DNA from: Fusarium oxysporum f. sp. lycopersici 4287
Taxonomy: Eukaryota > Ascomycota > Sordariomycetes > Hypocreales > Nectriaceae
Direction: 5' to 3'
Length of the DNA stretch: 64,000 bases
NCBI RefSeq assembly: GCF_000149955.1
Contig: NC_030997.1
Location: 1,054,001-1,118,000 of the forward strand
Shown: positions 1 to 9,966 of the stretch, piece by piece
Numbering within the stretch: the stretch's first letter is position 1
Layout of the letters: each line of letters begins with the position of its first letter
Notes under the pieces: generated by a model
Databases searched by the model: none
Seen by the model: only the letters and a program-made list of their open reading frames with translations
What the model was told of the DNA's origin: nothing
Position numbers and translations under genes: made by a program

Positions 1-61
1 CATGTTTGCTGAGTCTTCCCATAGAGGCTTGTTGCAAGCGGAAACCTCACCGATAAGATAA

Positions 62-160
62 GACAACGTGGCCGAGTGGTTAAGGCGATGCCCTGCTATC
101 TCTTATGAGACATCACAGGCATTGTGTTCGCACGCGTAGGTTCGAATCCTGCCGTTGTCG
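62..160 (+). tRNA. tRNA-Ser(GCT) with intron
   Basis: Acceptor arms GACAACG and CGTTGTC pair, with discriminator G at 160, and the long variable arm typical of tRNA-Ser follows the anticodon arm. Anticodon stem ATGCC/GGCAT encloses loop bases C-T-GCT-A, giving anticodon GCT. An 18-nt intron (about 99-116) lies at the canonical position one base 3' of the anticodon. The T arm reads GGTTCGAATCC. Confidence 0.93.
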
Positions 161-904
161 ATGTTCTTTTTGTATTCATATCTTGATGATAGATGAATCG
201 ATTCTCATTCATTTTTTGTTTTGTTGATGATTCTGTGTCCGATTTTATGTGCTGAGCATTTTATCGCATCGGCGGGGCACTCGTGATCTTTTCTGTCCTA
301 ACACACTCCGCTAGATCTAAGCATGAGATAAAGGCAGATGGCTGGTTCAATGTGTCTTCAATTGATAGCCGAAGCGATTAATAGCGCACATGCAAGCGGT
401 GTATGATGCGCCTTCGAATAAGATCTTGATGACTGGCAGGTTGGGCTTCACTACTGTGCATAACAGCTAGGCTAGGGTTAGCCCGATCACAGAAGCGGCA
501 AACAAGATGACCTAATGGTGTTTGTTGATGCGGCCCGTCAAATTCAAGGACCCAGGGTTTCATGCACCACTGGGTTTATAGCAGCTAGCCATGTCAAGTG
601 TTCCTTCAAGCACATAACGTGTGTATAACTTCTTCGAAACGGAATATGTAAGTCATTAATGCAAGTGATCAAGAGCTACCGGCCTGTTCAAGGTTCGGGC
701 AAATGATGAATGTTATTGATGAGCTATGGTGCTCATATCCTGTCTCAACTTCAGATATTTATCCTCCCGTTTTTTCTAGATAGCTAAGTTTATGAGAGAC
801 CACATTTCTTTCTTAAGAATGTTGCTTGTCTCAACGTTGATATGCACATATCCCAGCTTTCGATACCTTTCGCAAGTACCCATCACATTGGCTTCGCTGG
901 GTAC
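161..904. other. intergenic, nothing recognised
   Basis: No ORF with recognisable protein character on either strand. The short ORFs here have no domain, signal peptide or splice context. It contains the 3' flank of the tRNA-Ser gene and the 3' flank of the coiled-coil gene on the minus strand. Confidence 0.5.
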
Positions 905-2416
905 TCATCCCTCTCTCATCTCAACGTCCTTTCCGTCCCCTCCTACATCCGGAGTGACCAGTCTTTCCAGCTCTGTCAGCTTCTCTCCACCCAGGCTCGC
1001 CAGTCCCAAAGGTCCCATATCGACCATAACTTTCAGGACATCGAACGCCGATTTCATGCGAGTCAATTGATCCAAGTGCGCAGCCAGAGCCTCGGCCTGT
1101 TCGGCACATTGCTCAGCCGCTAGTTTCGCCGACGCAACCATCTCGTCAACATGTTCGATTTCTTGTTTCTTGTGGTTTATGATCGCCATGGTCTTCTTTG
1201 AGTCATCCTCAAATACTTTCAACGACTTATCGCAGCGTTCTAGGGCGATATTCCAGCCATCGGCATTGTCAGCGACTCGTCGCTGGATGATTCGAAGGAT
1301 AGAGTCTCGGATAACATTATTGTCCTGTATATCCTGACGGATTCTGGTCAAGTCGGCTTGTGCGGTGTTGAGTTCTTGTTGGAGCAAACGTTGCGAGGAG
1401 TTCAACGCTTTCAGTCGGTTCTCGTTCTCAATCTGCTGGGCACGTACGCGGTCGGCATTGTTTCGAATGGCGGTAGTCTTGTTGTTCAACCGCAAGATGT
1501 ATGTGCTCTAGAGCCAAAAGTCAGTCCATTCGGTGCTTGAGAGTAATGCAGACTCAAGATTACCTCATCATCTGTTAAGTCTTTTATCCTCGTGCCTTTG
1601 TGGCTCGCTTCAAGCGTACCGCGGGGCGTGTGAGGTGGCAGAGATGATGCCTTTTGCCGCTTTGGTGCTGGGGCGCTACGAGCTGTAAGTTCGCTCGCAT
1701 TCTTCCTCTTTTTAAACCAACTCGCCCCTCTTGGTTTGGCTCTCGGTTTGCTCAACACTGAGTGGTTCGGAGTGAGAGTTGCTGAGGTCAAGCGAAGGCG
1801 GGGCTGTGAGATCACGCTTGTTGTTCTGTCTGGGTTGAGGTGACGGACTCGGCGACTGGGCGACGACGATTACATCGCGGACTAGATTGGCATCAATACT
1901 CTTGGCACATCCGTTATGTCTATTGTGCTCAAGATTAGCGCTCCGTGTCTGGGCATTGTTTGTTCGACGTTTCGCCCTCTGATGCTGGACAGACGTCCGG
2001 CCGCGTTGCTTGCGGGCTTCTTTTTCGGTCATTTTCCTTTGCTTATTCTCTCGGGGGCCCTGTTGCGAAATCGCTATCTTCTGCTCTGCAATCCACTAGA
2101 TTGTCGATATAACATCTCGGCCCTTGACTATCGAATCCTTGCCTCTCTTGTTTACTACGCGTTCCAAATGTTCCAGAACAACCTCGAGGGAAACCTTGGG
2201 TGATGAGTGCGCCAGCTTGATGGCCTGGTGCAACTTCTGAAGCACGTAAACGCTCCAGATGGAAGGAAGATGTTTCACGTGGAAGAGTTCCCAGGGCCAC
2301 TTGCCACAGGCGTCGCGAATGCGGTGAAAACACGTTTGAACTGGGGTGCCGCCGATTTTGTTGAATGGAGTTGGGACTGCGACTTCGCTCCCTTTGGAAA
2401 TAGTCGAAGGCGCCAT
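905..2416 (-). CDS. coiled-coil hypothetical protein, multi-exon
   Basis: Function not recognised. The C-terminal exon (1507 down to 905) encodes about 200 residues of Lys/Glu/Gln-rich coiled coil. A well-formed intron at 1508-1563 (donor GTAATC, branch CTGAC, acceptor TAG) joins it in frame to a basic segment rich in Lys, Arg and Pro. Further upstream a frame from an ATG at 2416 (or 2422) encodes a globular region with aromatic-rich WPWELFHVKHLPSIW. Between the first and middle parts the frame meets a TAG at about 2096-2098 and then changes frame near 1760, so one or two more introns must exist; a donor at a GTGTTG near 1764 with acceptor TTACAG near 1687 restores phase. The basic segment suggests a nuclear protein, by inference only. 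Exon structure upstream of 1560 is uncertain, and the TAG could instead be a real disruption. Confidence 0.5.
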
Positions 2417-2419
2417 AGT

Positions 2420-3062
2420 CATAAATGCATAAAGAGTGAGGAGAAGCAGACGACAGGGAAAGATTTTCGACGATAGTGGTAAGAGAGCGGATAGCTTTGA
2501 ATAATAGAGTTTGATATATGTCAGTATGGATATGGCCGCGCAAGTCGAAGAAGAGTGGCTATGCTTTGCGATGCCGCATGTGTGTTGTTGATTTGAGGCA
2601 GCGCGAAGTTGAGGCACAGGTTTGTTTACTAGAAGGTTGTGGGGCGGTGTACAAAAGTGGCTGTGCGTTTATCTTATCACAACCGTTTGTTGACAGTTTC
2701 TTACCCTGCACTTTGTAAGTTCCGCTCCCAAAACAAGGCTTTGACTTGGGACTTGAGATGTTGATATTTCTCGCCGTATCTTGTAGTACCTGCTGCAAAT
2801 GTCAGAAGTCACTCTTCTCTGAAGTCTGATCGGTGACTTTATGATGCTTCATTTCGACAATGCTGTGACTCGAAACTACATCTCTGTTCAAAGTGCAGAG
2901 TAAAGTAAATTTCTATTAATAATATTACCACGCCAAAAGAAAGAACAAGTATATCTTGCCTCTTTGCAGCCTTGCTCCAGTCCATGGGGCTACAGCCAAT
3001 CGTCAATAAAAATAAAATGGTAGCCACCATGTGCGCGTTCTTTATTGACATTAGCAAAAATG
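2420..3062. other. intergenic, nothing recognised
   Basis: Spacer between the divergent 5' side of the coiled-coil gene and tRNA-Val. The ORFs seen here look random and no repeats were noticed. Confidence 0.45.
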
Positions 3063-3136
3063 TGGTTCCGCCCGGGATCGAACCGGGGACCTTCTCGGTG
3101 TTAACGAGATGCCATAACCAACTAGACCACGGAACC
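3063..3136 (-). tRNA. tRNA-Val(AAC)
   Basis: On the minus strand, acceptor GGTTCCG pairs with CGGAACC, discriminator A. The anticodon arm is TCTCG-TTAACAC-CGAGA, giving anticodon AAC, and the T arm contains GGTTCGATCCC. It is 74 nt with no intron. The ORFs drawn across it on both strands are shadows. Confidence 0.95.
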
Positions 3137-3589
3137 AGGCCTTGTGATTGGATGAGAAAGCATTTTGCAACGCGATCCTTGACCTCAAACAGAATGAGGA
3201 AGACTTGCGACACTAGAGAAGACTTAGAATAGTTTACCAAGATCTAATAATTCGCGGCATTAGGAAATTCATAATACGACTCACTGTCTAGAAGAAAGGT
3301 ATTTAAATAAGAGATGCAAAATTAGTTAATCTATATACAGCATATATCACCGCGGTTTCATAAAGCTATTTTCATCGCTTGCACATTATTAAGAGGGTGA
3401 ACTGCATATTGTCCAATAGCATGTTCCCGATAAGACACCTGCCCCACTACAACTCTCTTATCAAGGCAACCAAAATGAGAACTCCCGTGAGCATGACATG
3501 GAATCTTCTGACCGCATCTAGCTTGGACAAACCACAAAAGTATATCGCATAGTATAACGGCAAAAAGACGAATCAGAGGGCAATGGGAT
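3137..3589. other. intergenic between tRNA-Val and tRNA-Ile
   Basis: Moderately AT-rich spacer without coding character. Nothing else recognised. Confidence 0.45.
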
Positions 3590-3683
3590 TGCTCCCGCCA
3601 GGGCTTGAACCTGAGACCTTCGCATTACCGACACTCGGGTTGAAGTATTAGTACGACGCTCTAACCAACTGAGCTACGGAAGC
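3590..3683 (-). tRNA. tRNA-Ile(AAT) with intron
   Basis: On the minus strand, acceptor GCTTCCG pairs with CGGGAGC (one G-T pair), discriminator A. Anticodon stem TCGTA/TGCGA encloses C-T-AAT-A followed by a 20-nt intron at about 3626-3645, at the canonical 37/38 position. Anticodon AAT reads Ile codons by A34 modification. The T arm GGTTCAAGCC is intact. Confidence 0.93.
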
Positions 3684-4181
3684 CTTCTGATTCGATGACT
3701 TGGCTGGTGAGGTAGTGGCCTCATGTTGCGAACAGTCTCGAGATCGGGAGCCGGGAGCTGTGGTGGAGCGCACTGAGCACGGATAATCATCAAGATCGAC
3801 TGGGAGGAGGTATTCCTGGCGCAGAGAGATCAAGTTCGCCGGCTGTTTGGTAGCTCTGCTTTACGATACGCCATTGACAGAACGTGAGAGCAGACAAGGG
3901 CTACTGTCAGGGCCTGTGTAGCTACACTCACGGAGGCTTGGCAAAGTACTGAACCCTTTATCTGATCTGCTGATCTGCCTACAAGACTTAAAACTTAACT
4001 AGACAAAGTTAACGTGCTAATGCTTTTGCACGAGTTGCAGTGACTTGTACTTCAGAGTTAATTTCCAATTCTCTTCTTTACAGACATGCGATAATCAAGA
4101 CAGGTTATACCCTGAACGAAATCTTGTAGCGAAAACACTGGGATTGTGATTTGACACTGCCTTAGAACCAGCCTCAATCCT
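3684..4181. other. intergenic, nothing recognised
   Basis: Spacer between tRNA-Ile and the 3' end of the small secreted protein gene. No coding character on either strand. Confidence 0.45.
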
Positions 4182-4631
4182 TTACAGATCAGCCTCTGAA
4201 TTCTCGTCCTCCCTCTTGTCCAGTCCAACGATAGTGTAATTCTGACTCCAGTATTGAAGCTGAAGATCATCCTGCTTCTCATCCGTGAATACTGCCTGGA
4301 AAGAAAACACTTTCTTGGTAGCGATTTTGTCGGCGAATGGCTCAAGCATCGACTTGGAGTTGTGGAATCGGAACTTGTACTTATGGTCGGACAAATAGAT
4401 GTCGGCGACAAGTTGGCTGATGTCAGAGCTGAGTTTGTTCCGATCATCAGGCTCACAATACCAAGTGAAGTCGAACTTGCGTGAGAGGCTGTCGGGAATG
4501 TTGCCCTCCCAAGTGATGGTGACTTCTTTGCTGACGTCGATTGGCTCGGAGGGGTCGGGACCAGTGAATTTGAAGGCCTGAGCTGCGGGGAGGGCGGCTA
4601 GAAGGGTGGTGAGGAAAGTCTTGGTCTGCAT
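4182..4631 (-). CDS. small secreted protein, Kre9/KNH N-terminal domain-like
   Basis: 149 residues, single exon. The first 19 residues form a signal peptide (MQTKTFLTTLLAALPAAQA, cleavage after AQA predicted by eye). The mature part starts FKFTGPDPSEPIDVSKEVTITW, a pattern I associate with the immunoglobulin-like N-terminal domain of Kre9/Knh1 and Ser-Thr-rich GPI-anchored fungal wall proteins. A YTIVGLD strand followed by Lys-Arg and an acidic tail ends the protein. No Ser/Thr-rich stalk or C-terminal hydrophobic GPI signal is present, so this would be a short soluble secreted form. Only one Cys (WYCEP) is present, so it is not a disulfide-rich effector. Likely role: extracellular or cell-wall associated; the exact role is unknown. 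Confidence 0.72.
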   Translation of the reverse strand: MQTKTFLTTLLAALPAAQAFKFTGPDPSEPIDVSKEVTITWEGNIPDSLSRKFDFTWYCEPDDRNKLSSDISQLVADIYLSDHKYKFRFHNSKSMLEPFADKIATKKVFSFQAVFTDEKQDDLQLQYWSQNYTIVGLDKREDENSEADL

Positions 4632-5717
4632 TGTGAAACTCTATTTTAGTGAACGGACTTGTTTTGCGAGATACGGTCAAGGTGAAAAGGCCGATATTGA
4701 TGCTTTATCTTTGGTAAATTATGCTTAAACTGATGCCTGAAGCCTCGTCATGGATTACGCAAGTGATGGTTGGGTATTTATCAGCTATTGCCAAGTGGTA
4801 TGACATGAGTCTCGGCTATTGCCATTTGTAGATGGTGGCTGTAGGATTCGAATGCCTGCATCTGGATGTCAAAGCCCAATTCGATATATTTTGATGTTTT
4901 CAATGCCCCTCAATAAGAAAGTGGTGGAATAACGGCATAGCCTGTTGAGAGTAACAGACTTGCATACCCTGACATACCCTGAGAATGAAGGTCTTGGGCC
5001 GCTTGCCCTGTTTTCGGTCACGATGGATGATTTCACAGGGTTGCTGGTGTATTCCCAATGCTGCGCCACTAAGACTCAAGGCTGTGCACGGCTGGATAAT
5101 ATCATTGGTCACACTAACAGCATGCTTTTCAGCTGCCCTCATTTGGGACAGAGTTTGTTATTTGAATTATCTTTCAGTGGTGTTTTCAACCATACTAGTC
5201 AAGACCTTGCTGTCGGATATCACCTTGAAGCTTAACCTCATTTGTCCTTGCGTAGAGCAGACCAATCACGACGTGTCAGCGCTGAATGCTGCATTACATG
5301 TCGTGAAATCTACGGCTCAGATGACCCTGGCCGAGCGTATCTTAGCGCGGTTTTCCTTATCTAAAGCGAGCCCCCCAAGATAAAAGATAAATTGGTCTCG
5401 CCTCAGCCATCTCATCTTAGCCAATTCAAGGTCTCTTAAAAACTCGTTCTCAAGCTCACTTCAGTGCAATTAGCTAGTCATCACATCATACTTGCAGCAT
5501 TTTCTTCACTGACCGTTTAGTTCGCCCTACTAAGGCAGTCAGGCATAGCGGTAGGGCGCAATGTCCGACTGGGTTTTCTGTAATAAATAGGACGCTGACA
5601 GCCCATAGAAAGAGAGCAGCAACCTTCATTATTCTTTTAATTACACAACTTACGAAGAATTCTATCATAGTTATCATTTCAAAATATACGTCTTAGACAT
5701 CGGTCAGAAACGCCAAC
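4632..5717. other. intergenic, nothing firm
   Basis: About 1.1 kb with overlapping medium ORFs on both strands but no recognisable protein. A short direct repeat, CATACCCTGA, occurs twice close together near 4963-4984. Otherwise nothing. Confidence 0.4.
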
Positions 5718-5918
5718 ATGAACAAGGCCAAACAGGCTGCTGATCCGGAAGAGACACCCGACATTGTGCCCGACCACCCTCTCACCGGTAAAGAAGCCGA
5801 GGAAGACTATCAGAAACAACTCGCCCTCCTCGAGCAGCAGAATAAAGAAAGAATCGAGATAATTCGAAAGTGGGAATCCTCCAACTCATCAACACAAAAC
5901 ATCGATCGTCGCACCTAG
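5718..5918 (+). CDS. small charged protein, possible gene fragment
   Basis: 66 residues, highly charged, with a predicted amphipathic helix in the segment EEDYQKQLALLEQQNKERI. Similar DYQxQLxLLEQQNKKR segments recur in many ascomycete proteins as a low-complexity helical module, so this may be a short gene or the surviving 5' end of a longer one. No domain, no signal peptide and no convincing downstream exon were seen. The start ATG at 5718 lies in a reasonable context (CCAACATGA). Confidence 0.35.
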   Translation: MNKAKQAADPEETPDIVPDHPLTGKEAEEDYQKQLALLEQQNKERIEIIRKWESSNSSTQNIDRRT

Positions 5919-6591
5919 GCATAGGGCTCCTTTGCCCGCAACGGATGACGGGGCGTCACTGTGCCGGGAGGGAGAAGACCCAGGAACAGCCCGTAATTTG
6001 TAAGGATTGAAGAATAGCATGCATCGATAATGGTTCATCCACCATTATTATCACCTGCAAGCGCCATGCTGTCAATGGAATACTGTAATATGAGTGATAG
6101 TCTTGAGCCAAGGAAATCACGAGTAAAAAGGCAAACTGATGTATTTGATCTGTTTCATGACATTACTGTGATCTTTATGGTCTCGTTATTGGCCAAACTG
6201 GACAACATTCTGCCTTGTCAATATTGGTGTATTGATCGTGGTAATCATTGGCTAATTGTCATGCAGCTAGCTGCACGTCGCGGCTTCACAGCCACAAGGT
6301 TGGGCTGAAAATATTGCATCAGCCATTTTGGAACGCTGGGACCAATTTTCAAGCCCTTCTCTCCTCAATCGTTTCTCCTAGTAATCAATTCTAGGAGGCC
6401 TGCTGTTTTCAAACTGCCAAACTTTGTGCGACCATTTTTATATATCCCCTGCATCTCAAGCCTATGACAGCCTCTTCAAGCCGACCATCAGCTCCCGTTT
6501 ACCCCGCTCGATATCATACGACTAAGCCGCACTGAAGATCAGATCTCTTGATAAATAAGATTTCGGGCTTTGGCGCTCGGAACATACTAAT
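5919..6591. other. intergenic upstream of the HET gene
   Basis: Promoter side of the HET-domain gene. A TATA-like element (TATATATCCCC, about 6438) lies 150 bp before its start. No other coding signal. Confidence 0.4.
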
Positions 6592-9270
6592 ATGCGGCTC
6601 ATAAACGTTGAGAACCTAAAGCTGGAAACCTTCATCGGCAGCCAAATCCCACCATACGCTATCTTGTCGCATCGATGGGGAAATGATGACGAGGAGGTCA
6701 CCTTCAAGGATATGACGAGAGGCACTACAGAGAAGGTCGGAATGACAAAAGTGAAAGGCTGCTGTCGCCAGGCCAAGAAAGACAACCTCAAATATGCTTG
6801 GATCGACACTTGCTGCATCGACAAGGAGAGTTCTAAAGAGCTAGATGAGGCTATCAACTCCATGTTTCAGTGGTATCGGAGAGCCGATGTATGTTATACC
6901 TACATGGCTGATGTTCCACATGAACAAGATATCTGGGAATCGACTTCCAGCTTCTCCACAAGCTCATGGTTCACAAGAGGATGGACATTACAAGAGCTCC
7001 TTGCTCCTGGGGAAATTCACTTCTTCGATGAGACTTGGAACCCTATTGGAACCAAGGAAGACTTGGCGAGCGAGATTGAAAATATCACGGGGATAGCTCG
7101 CAAATTCCTGCTGGGCTGGGTAGATTTCCATCAAGCAAGCGTCGCACAGCGGATGTCATGGGCATCGAAGAGAAAGACTAAAAGAGAAGAGGACATAGCT
7201 TACTGTCTCCTCGGTATCTTCAACGTTACCATGCCTATGATCTACGGCGAGGGCCACAAAGCCTTCGAAAGGCTTCAACTCAAGATCATGGAGCAGACGA
7301 CCGACGACTCAATATTCGCATGGGGAGTCAAGGTTCAAGGCATGGAGTCAGAATCTCAGACTAGCCCAAGAGAGGATGACATGTCTGCCGGAATTTTCGC
7401 ATCGTCCCCAGCGGACTTCGCCAAATGTGGCCGTATCGTTCCAAAAGCGCCTGACCCGGCATGCATCAACACCTTCGCTGTTTCCGGAGGATACATCCAC
7501 ACTTCGCTCAAGTTACGGAGTTCTCTGAACGGAGTAACGTATGGCCTACTCAATTGTGGTCTCGAAAACACTACAGATGGCATCATCGCCATTCCGCTCC
7601 ATTGCACAACGCCGTCAGTTGTGACTATTAGGGAGTATATCCGACCACTGGGCTATGGCCCTATCCTTCTTTCTGGGCGGCGAACTGACTATCGTGATGG
7701 TCAAGAGGTCCGCATCCGCGTGAATCGGCAGACGCGACCGACGAAAATGACAGGAAGACGCTTTTGGCTCCACATAGATGGCCATCAAAAGCTCAAACTA
7801 CATCTCCAGGAGATTTGGCCACCATTCAGTTGGGACAGGGGGCGTGCTTTTGTCACGGAAATCGATGATATAAATCGGAACTTCAGACGGAAACATCTCG
7901 CTCGCTTTACTACCAGAGCAGAGCGGGGAAGTGATATCATCGTTGTCCTGGACTTCAGCATTGATACAGTAAAGGAATGTGCGGACTGCTTTGTAATAGC
8001 AGCACCTGAATCATTGGATTTAAGTATGATCAATGCAAGCCTGGAATATATGCAACCCGAGCACCTGCAAGACAAAGTCATAGACAATGGAAATGTCATT
8101 GTAAAGGTCTCGGTGGAAATAGAAGACATTCCTCAGGGCTCAATATTTCTGATGAGAATGGCCCGGACCGATGAGAAACCACGAACTATTGTAGATCCCT
8201 GCCACCATATTTCCAAGGCTGCCGAGATGTACATGTTCATTTCATCCCTTTGCCAAGCAGAAATTGCAGAGGACACTATGAAGGAGGTGATTGATGGTCA
8301 AGCCACACCTTCAAAGCTATGGCTATCGTTGAAAGATGAGCTGGATGCGGTAGCAGAAAAGCAGAGACTTCTCGCCGAGGAAAGGGCTAGGATTGAATGC
8401 GAGATGAGAACAGCGAAGGATAGGATACAACAATTCGAGAGTACAATTGAAGAAGGAAGGAAAAGGCTTAAAGAACTCGAGGATCAAACAGCAGGGCATG
8501 CGAAGAACCTGGAGGAAATGGATGGAGCCGACGGTCCAGCGAATTGGGTCGAAACTTTGATACAGAACCAGTTGAATAAGCAAAAGGCACCTCGAAACAC
8601 AGAAATTCCGGTTTCTGCGGGCCCAAGCCTTCTCCCGACACGCCTGATTAACAACCAGCAAACCATGGGCGGTTACATCCCCCTGCTCTGGGCCGCTGCC
8701 AATGGAAAGAAGAGGATCTTACGAGCCCTTATTGACAGGGGTGCAGACCTAGAAGTCAGAAATACCGATAACTCATACACAGCTCTTATATATGCGGCAG
8801 CATATGGAAGAGTCTCTGCAGCAAGCCTGCTTCTCAGAAAGGGCGCGATGATAGAAGCCCGGAATAAGGATGGAGATAGCGCCTTGATGGTGGCGGCCCA
8901 CGAGGCACATGCATCGGTAGTTTCACTCCTGATTGACAGAGGAGCTGATATCGAAGCACGAAATACCTTTGGGAACACACCGCTTTCCATTGCTGCGAGA
9001 CGAGGACGGGATGCCGTGGTCAAAGCACTGCTGGAGAAAGGGGCTGATATAGAGGCGAAGAACCAATGGGGAGACACGCCCTTATCACGAGCATGTATCT
9101 ATGGCCGTGTGGGCGTCGCCAGGATGTTGATTGATAAGGGAGCCAAAGTCGACGTGAAGAACAAGAAAGGCGTTACACCTCTGCAACTGGCAGAGAAGAA
9201 CGGACAGACTGAGGTCGTTGATATGCTCCGGGCTTATCCCATTGTGTTAAATCAGAAGTGTATTTTCTAA
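6592..9270 (+). CDS. HET domain - coiled coil - ankyrin repeat protein (NLR-like)
   Basis: 892 residues in one uninterrupted exon. The N-terminus is a classic heterokaryon-incompatibility (HET) domain: YAILSHRWG (about residues 22-30), KYAWIDTCCIDK, a FTRGWTLQELLAP block and the DIAYCLLGIFNVTMPMIYGEG block (about 200-225). A middle region of unknown fold is followed by a long heptad-rich coiled coil (about residues 580-645). At about 693-885 come six ankyrin repeats with the usual LLxxGADIEARNxxGxTPL spacing. In fungi HET domains act as death effectors in non-self recognition; here the ankyrin array would be the sensor or scaffold, and this build resembles STAND/NLR receptors but without a NACHT domain. 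It lies next to an AT-rich relic and a retrotransposon, a common setting for such fast-evolving genes. The start at 6592 begins the conserved RLINVENLKLETF motif. Confidence 0.93.
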   Translation: MRLINVENLKLETFIGSQIPPYAILSHRWGNDDEEVTFKDMTRGTTEKVGMTKVKGCCRQAKKDNLKYAWIDTCCIDKESSKELDEAINSMFQWYRRADVCYTYMADVPHEQDIWESTSSFSTSSWFTRGWTLQELLAPGEIHFFDETWNPIGTKEDLASEIENITGIARKFLLGWVDFHQASVAQRMSWASKRKTKREEDIAYCLLGIFNVTMPMIYGEGHKAFERLQLKIMEQTTDDSIFAWGVKVQGMESESQTSPREDDMSAGIFASSPADFAKCGRIVPKAPDPACINTFAVSGGYIHTSLKLRSSLNGVTYGLLNCGLENTTDGIIAIPLHCTTPSVVTIREYIRPLGYGPILLSGRRTDYRDGQEVRIRVNRQTRPTKMTGRRFWLHIDGHQKLKLHLQEIWPPFSWDRGRAFVTEIDDINRNFRRKHLARFTTRAERGSDIIVVLDFSIDTVKECADCFVIAAPESLDLSMINASLEYMQPEHLQDKVIDNGNVIVKVSVEIEDIPQGSIFLMRMARTDEKPRTIVDPCHHISKAAEMYMFISSLCQAEIAEDTMKEVIDGQATPSKLWLSLKDELDAVAEKQRLLAEERARIECEMRTAKDRIQQFESTIEEGRKRLKELEDQTAGHAKNLEEMDGADGPANWVETLIQNQLNKQKAPRNTEIPVSAGPSLLPTRLINNQQTMGGYIPLLWAAANGKKRILRALIDRGADLEVRNTDNSYTALIYAAAYGRVSAASLLLRKGAMIEARNKDGDSALMVAAHEAHASVVSLLIDRGADIEARNTFGNTPLSIAARRGRDAVVKALLEKGADIEAKNQWGDTPLSRACIYGRVGVARMLIDKGAKVDVKNKKGVTPLQLAEKNGQTEVVDMLRAYPIVLNQKCIF

Positions 9271-9526
9271 CCTTAGGATTGACTTATAAACTTAATACTG
9301 CCACGACCTTCTAATTACTCTAAACCTTCTTCTAGTCTAACCTTCTTCTCGGTCCTAATAGCACTAATATATATATTATTATAAAACCTTTGCCAGTTAG
9401 GTTAAGCTTTTATTATATATTAATATTTATTAATAAATCTAAAAGCTATATATCTTACCTAGAAGTTAAATATACTTATCCTTATAACCTTTAATTAATT
9501 TATATAGCTAGGTTATTAAAGTTCTC
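9271..9526. other. AT-rich relic DNA, left side of the insertion
   Basis: Strongly AT-rich sequence dense in TA steps, with no coding potential, running to the retrotransposon target site. Composition matches the right-hand block 17513-18160, so both were probably one tract before the insertion. Probably RIP-degraded old repeat DNA. Confidence 0.7.
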
Positions 9527-9600
9527 TATAATGTTACGACCCCGCGGTTACGTCACGTGTACCCCACTTTTCTCAACCTATCACTAAGGACTTTCAAGAC

Positions 9601-9686
9601 GATCACGTCTCAGACCGTGATCGCCTACAAAGGATCACGACTTCGACCGTGATCCCTCTGTTAAGATCACGACCGTAACCGTGATC
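9601..9686. promoter_or_regulatory. three phased palindromes in the LTR U3 region
   Basis: Three copies of GATCACG-N8-CGTGATC start at 9601, 9633 and 9665, an exact 32-bp period; arms are 7 bp (8 bp in the second) and each spacer is 8 nt but different in sequence. A fourth half-site GATCAC lies at 9694. The array ends about 20 bp upstream of the TATA box, where an enhancer of the element would sit. The same array is in the 3' LTR at 17196-17281. Confidence 0.8.
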
Positions 9687-9705
9687 ATCTAAAGATCACC
9701 TTTAG

Positions 9706-9712
9706 TATATAG
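9706..9712 (+). promoter_or_regulatory. LTR TATA box
   Basis: TATATAG lies 39-45 bp upstream of the putative transcript start defined by the self-primer match at 9751. Spacing is typical for an RNA polymerase II TATA element. Confidence 0.6.
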
Positions 9713-9914
9713 AACACATTCATTTGCACTTTCATAGATTCTAGCTCACCAGCTATCAATAAAACTTCTTTACATTGATTAAGCCTAACACGCATTAAAT
9801 CTACCATTAAGAGACGTGACACTTCGATAAGCTCAGTTTACGCCCTATGCAATCTGCCAATAATAAACCTAGCACGGCTTAGTTTATCTACAGTTGGAAA
9901 CCAACCGTCACACG

Positions 9915-9923
9915 TTGATAGCT
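9915..9923 (+). other. primer binding site, self-priming type
   Basis: TTGATAGCT, two bases after the 5' LTR, is the perfect reverse complement of AGCTATCAA at 9751-9759 inside the LTR, just downstream of the TATA box. This is the Tf1/sushi arrangement, in which the 5' end of the RNA folds back to prime minus-strand synthesis. No tRNA-type PBS starting TGG is seen. Confidence 0.7.
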
Positions 9924-9966
9924 CTTGTTTAGACCGTACTGCGTAACGCTAAGTAATATCTATGCA

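Larger units (their letters stand above)
9532..9912 (+). repeat. 5' LTR, 381 bp
   Basis: Begins TGTTACGACC and ends CCGTCACA, i.e. TG...CA ends. It matches the 3' LTR at 17127-17507 at all but six positions (about 1.6 percent), with no indel. Relative to the 3' copy it carries five C-to-T/G-to-A changes and the 3' copy carries one. It contains three 22-nt palindromes, a TATA box and the self-primer match, annotated separately. Confidence 0.97.

Noticed and set aside
2839..3240. 133-residue ORF on the minus strand across the tRNA-Val gene
   Set aside because: It reads through a perfect tRNA cloverleaf and has no domain or start context; an ORF shadow.
9601..9686. CRISPR array or satellite reading of the phased palindromes
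   Set aside because: Only three units within a eukaryotic LTR and present again in the other LTR; they are promoter elements of the transposon.
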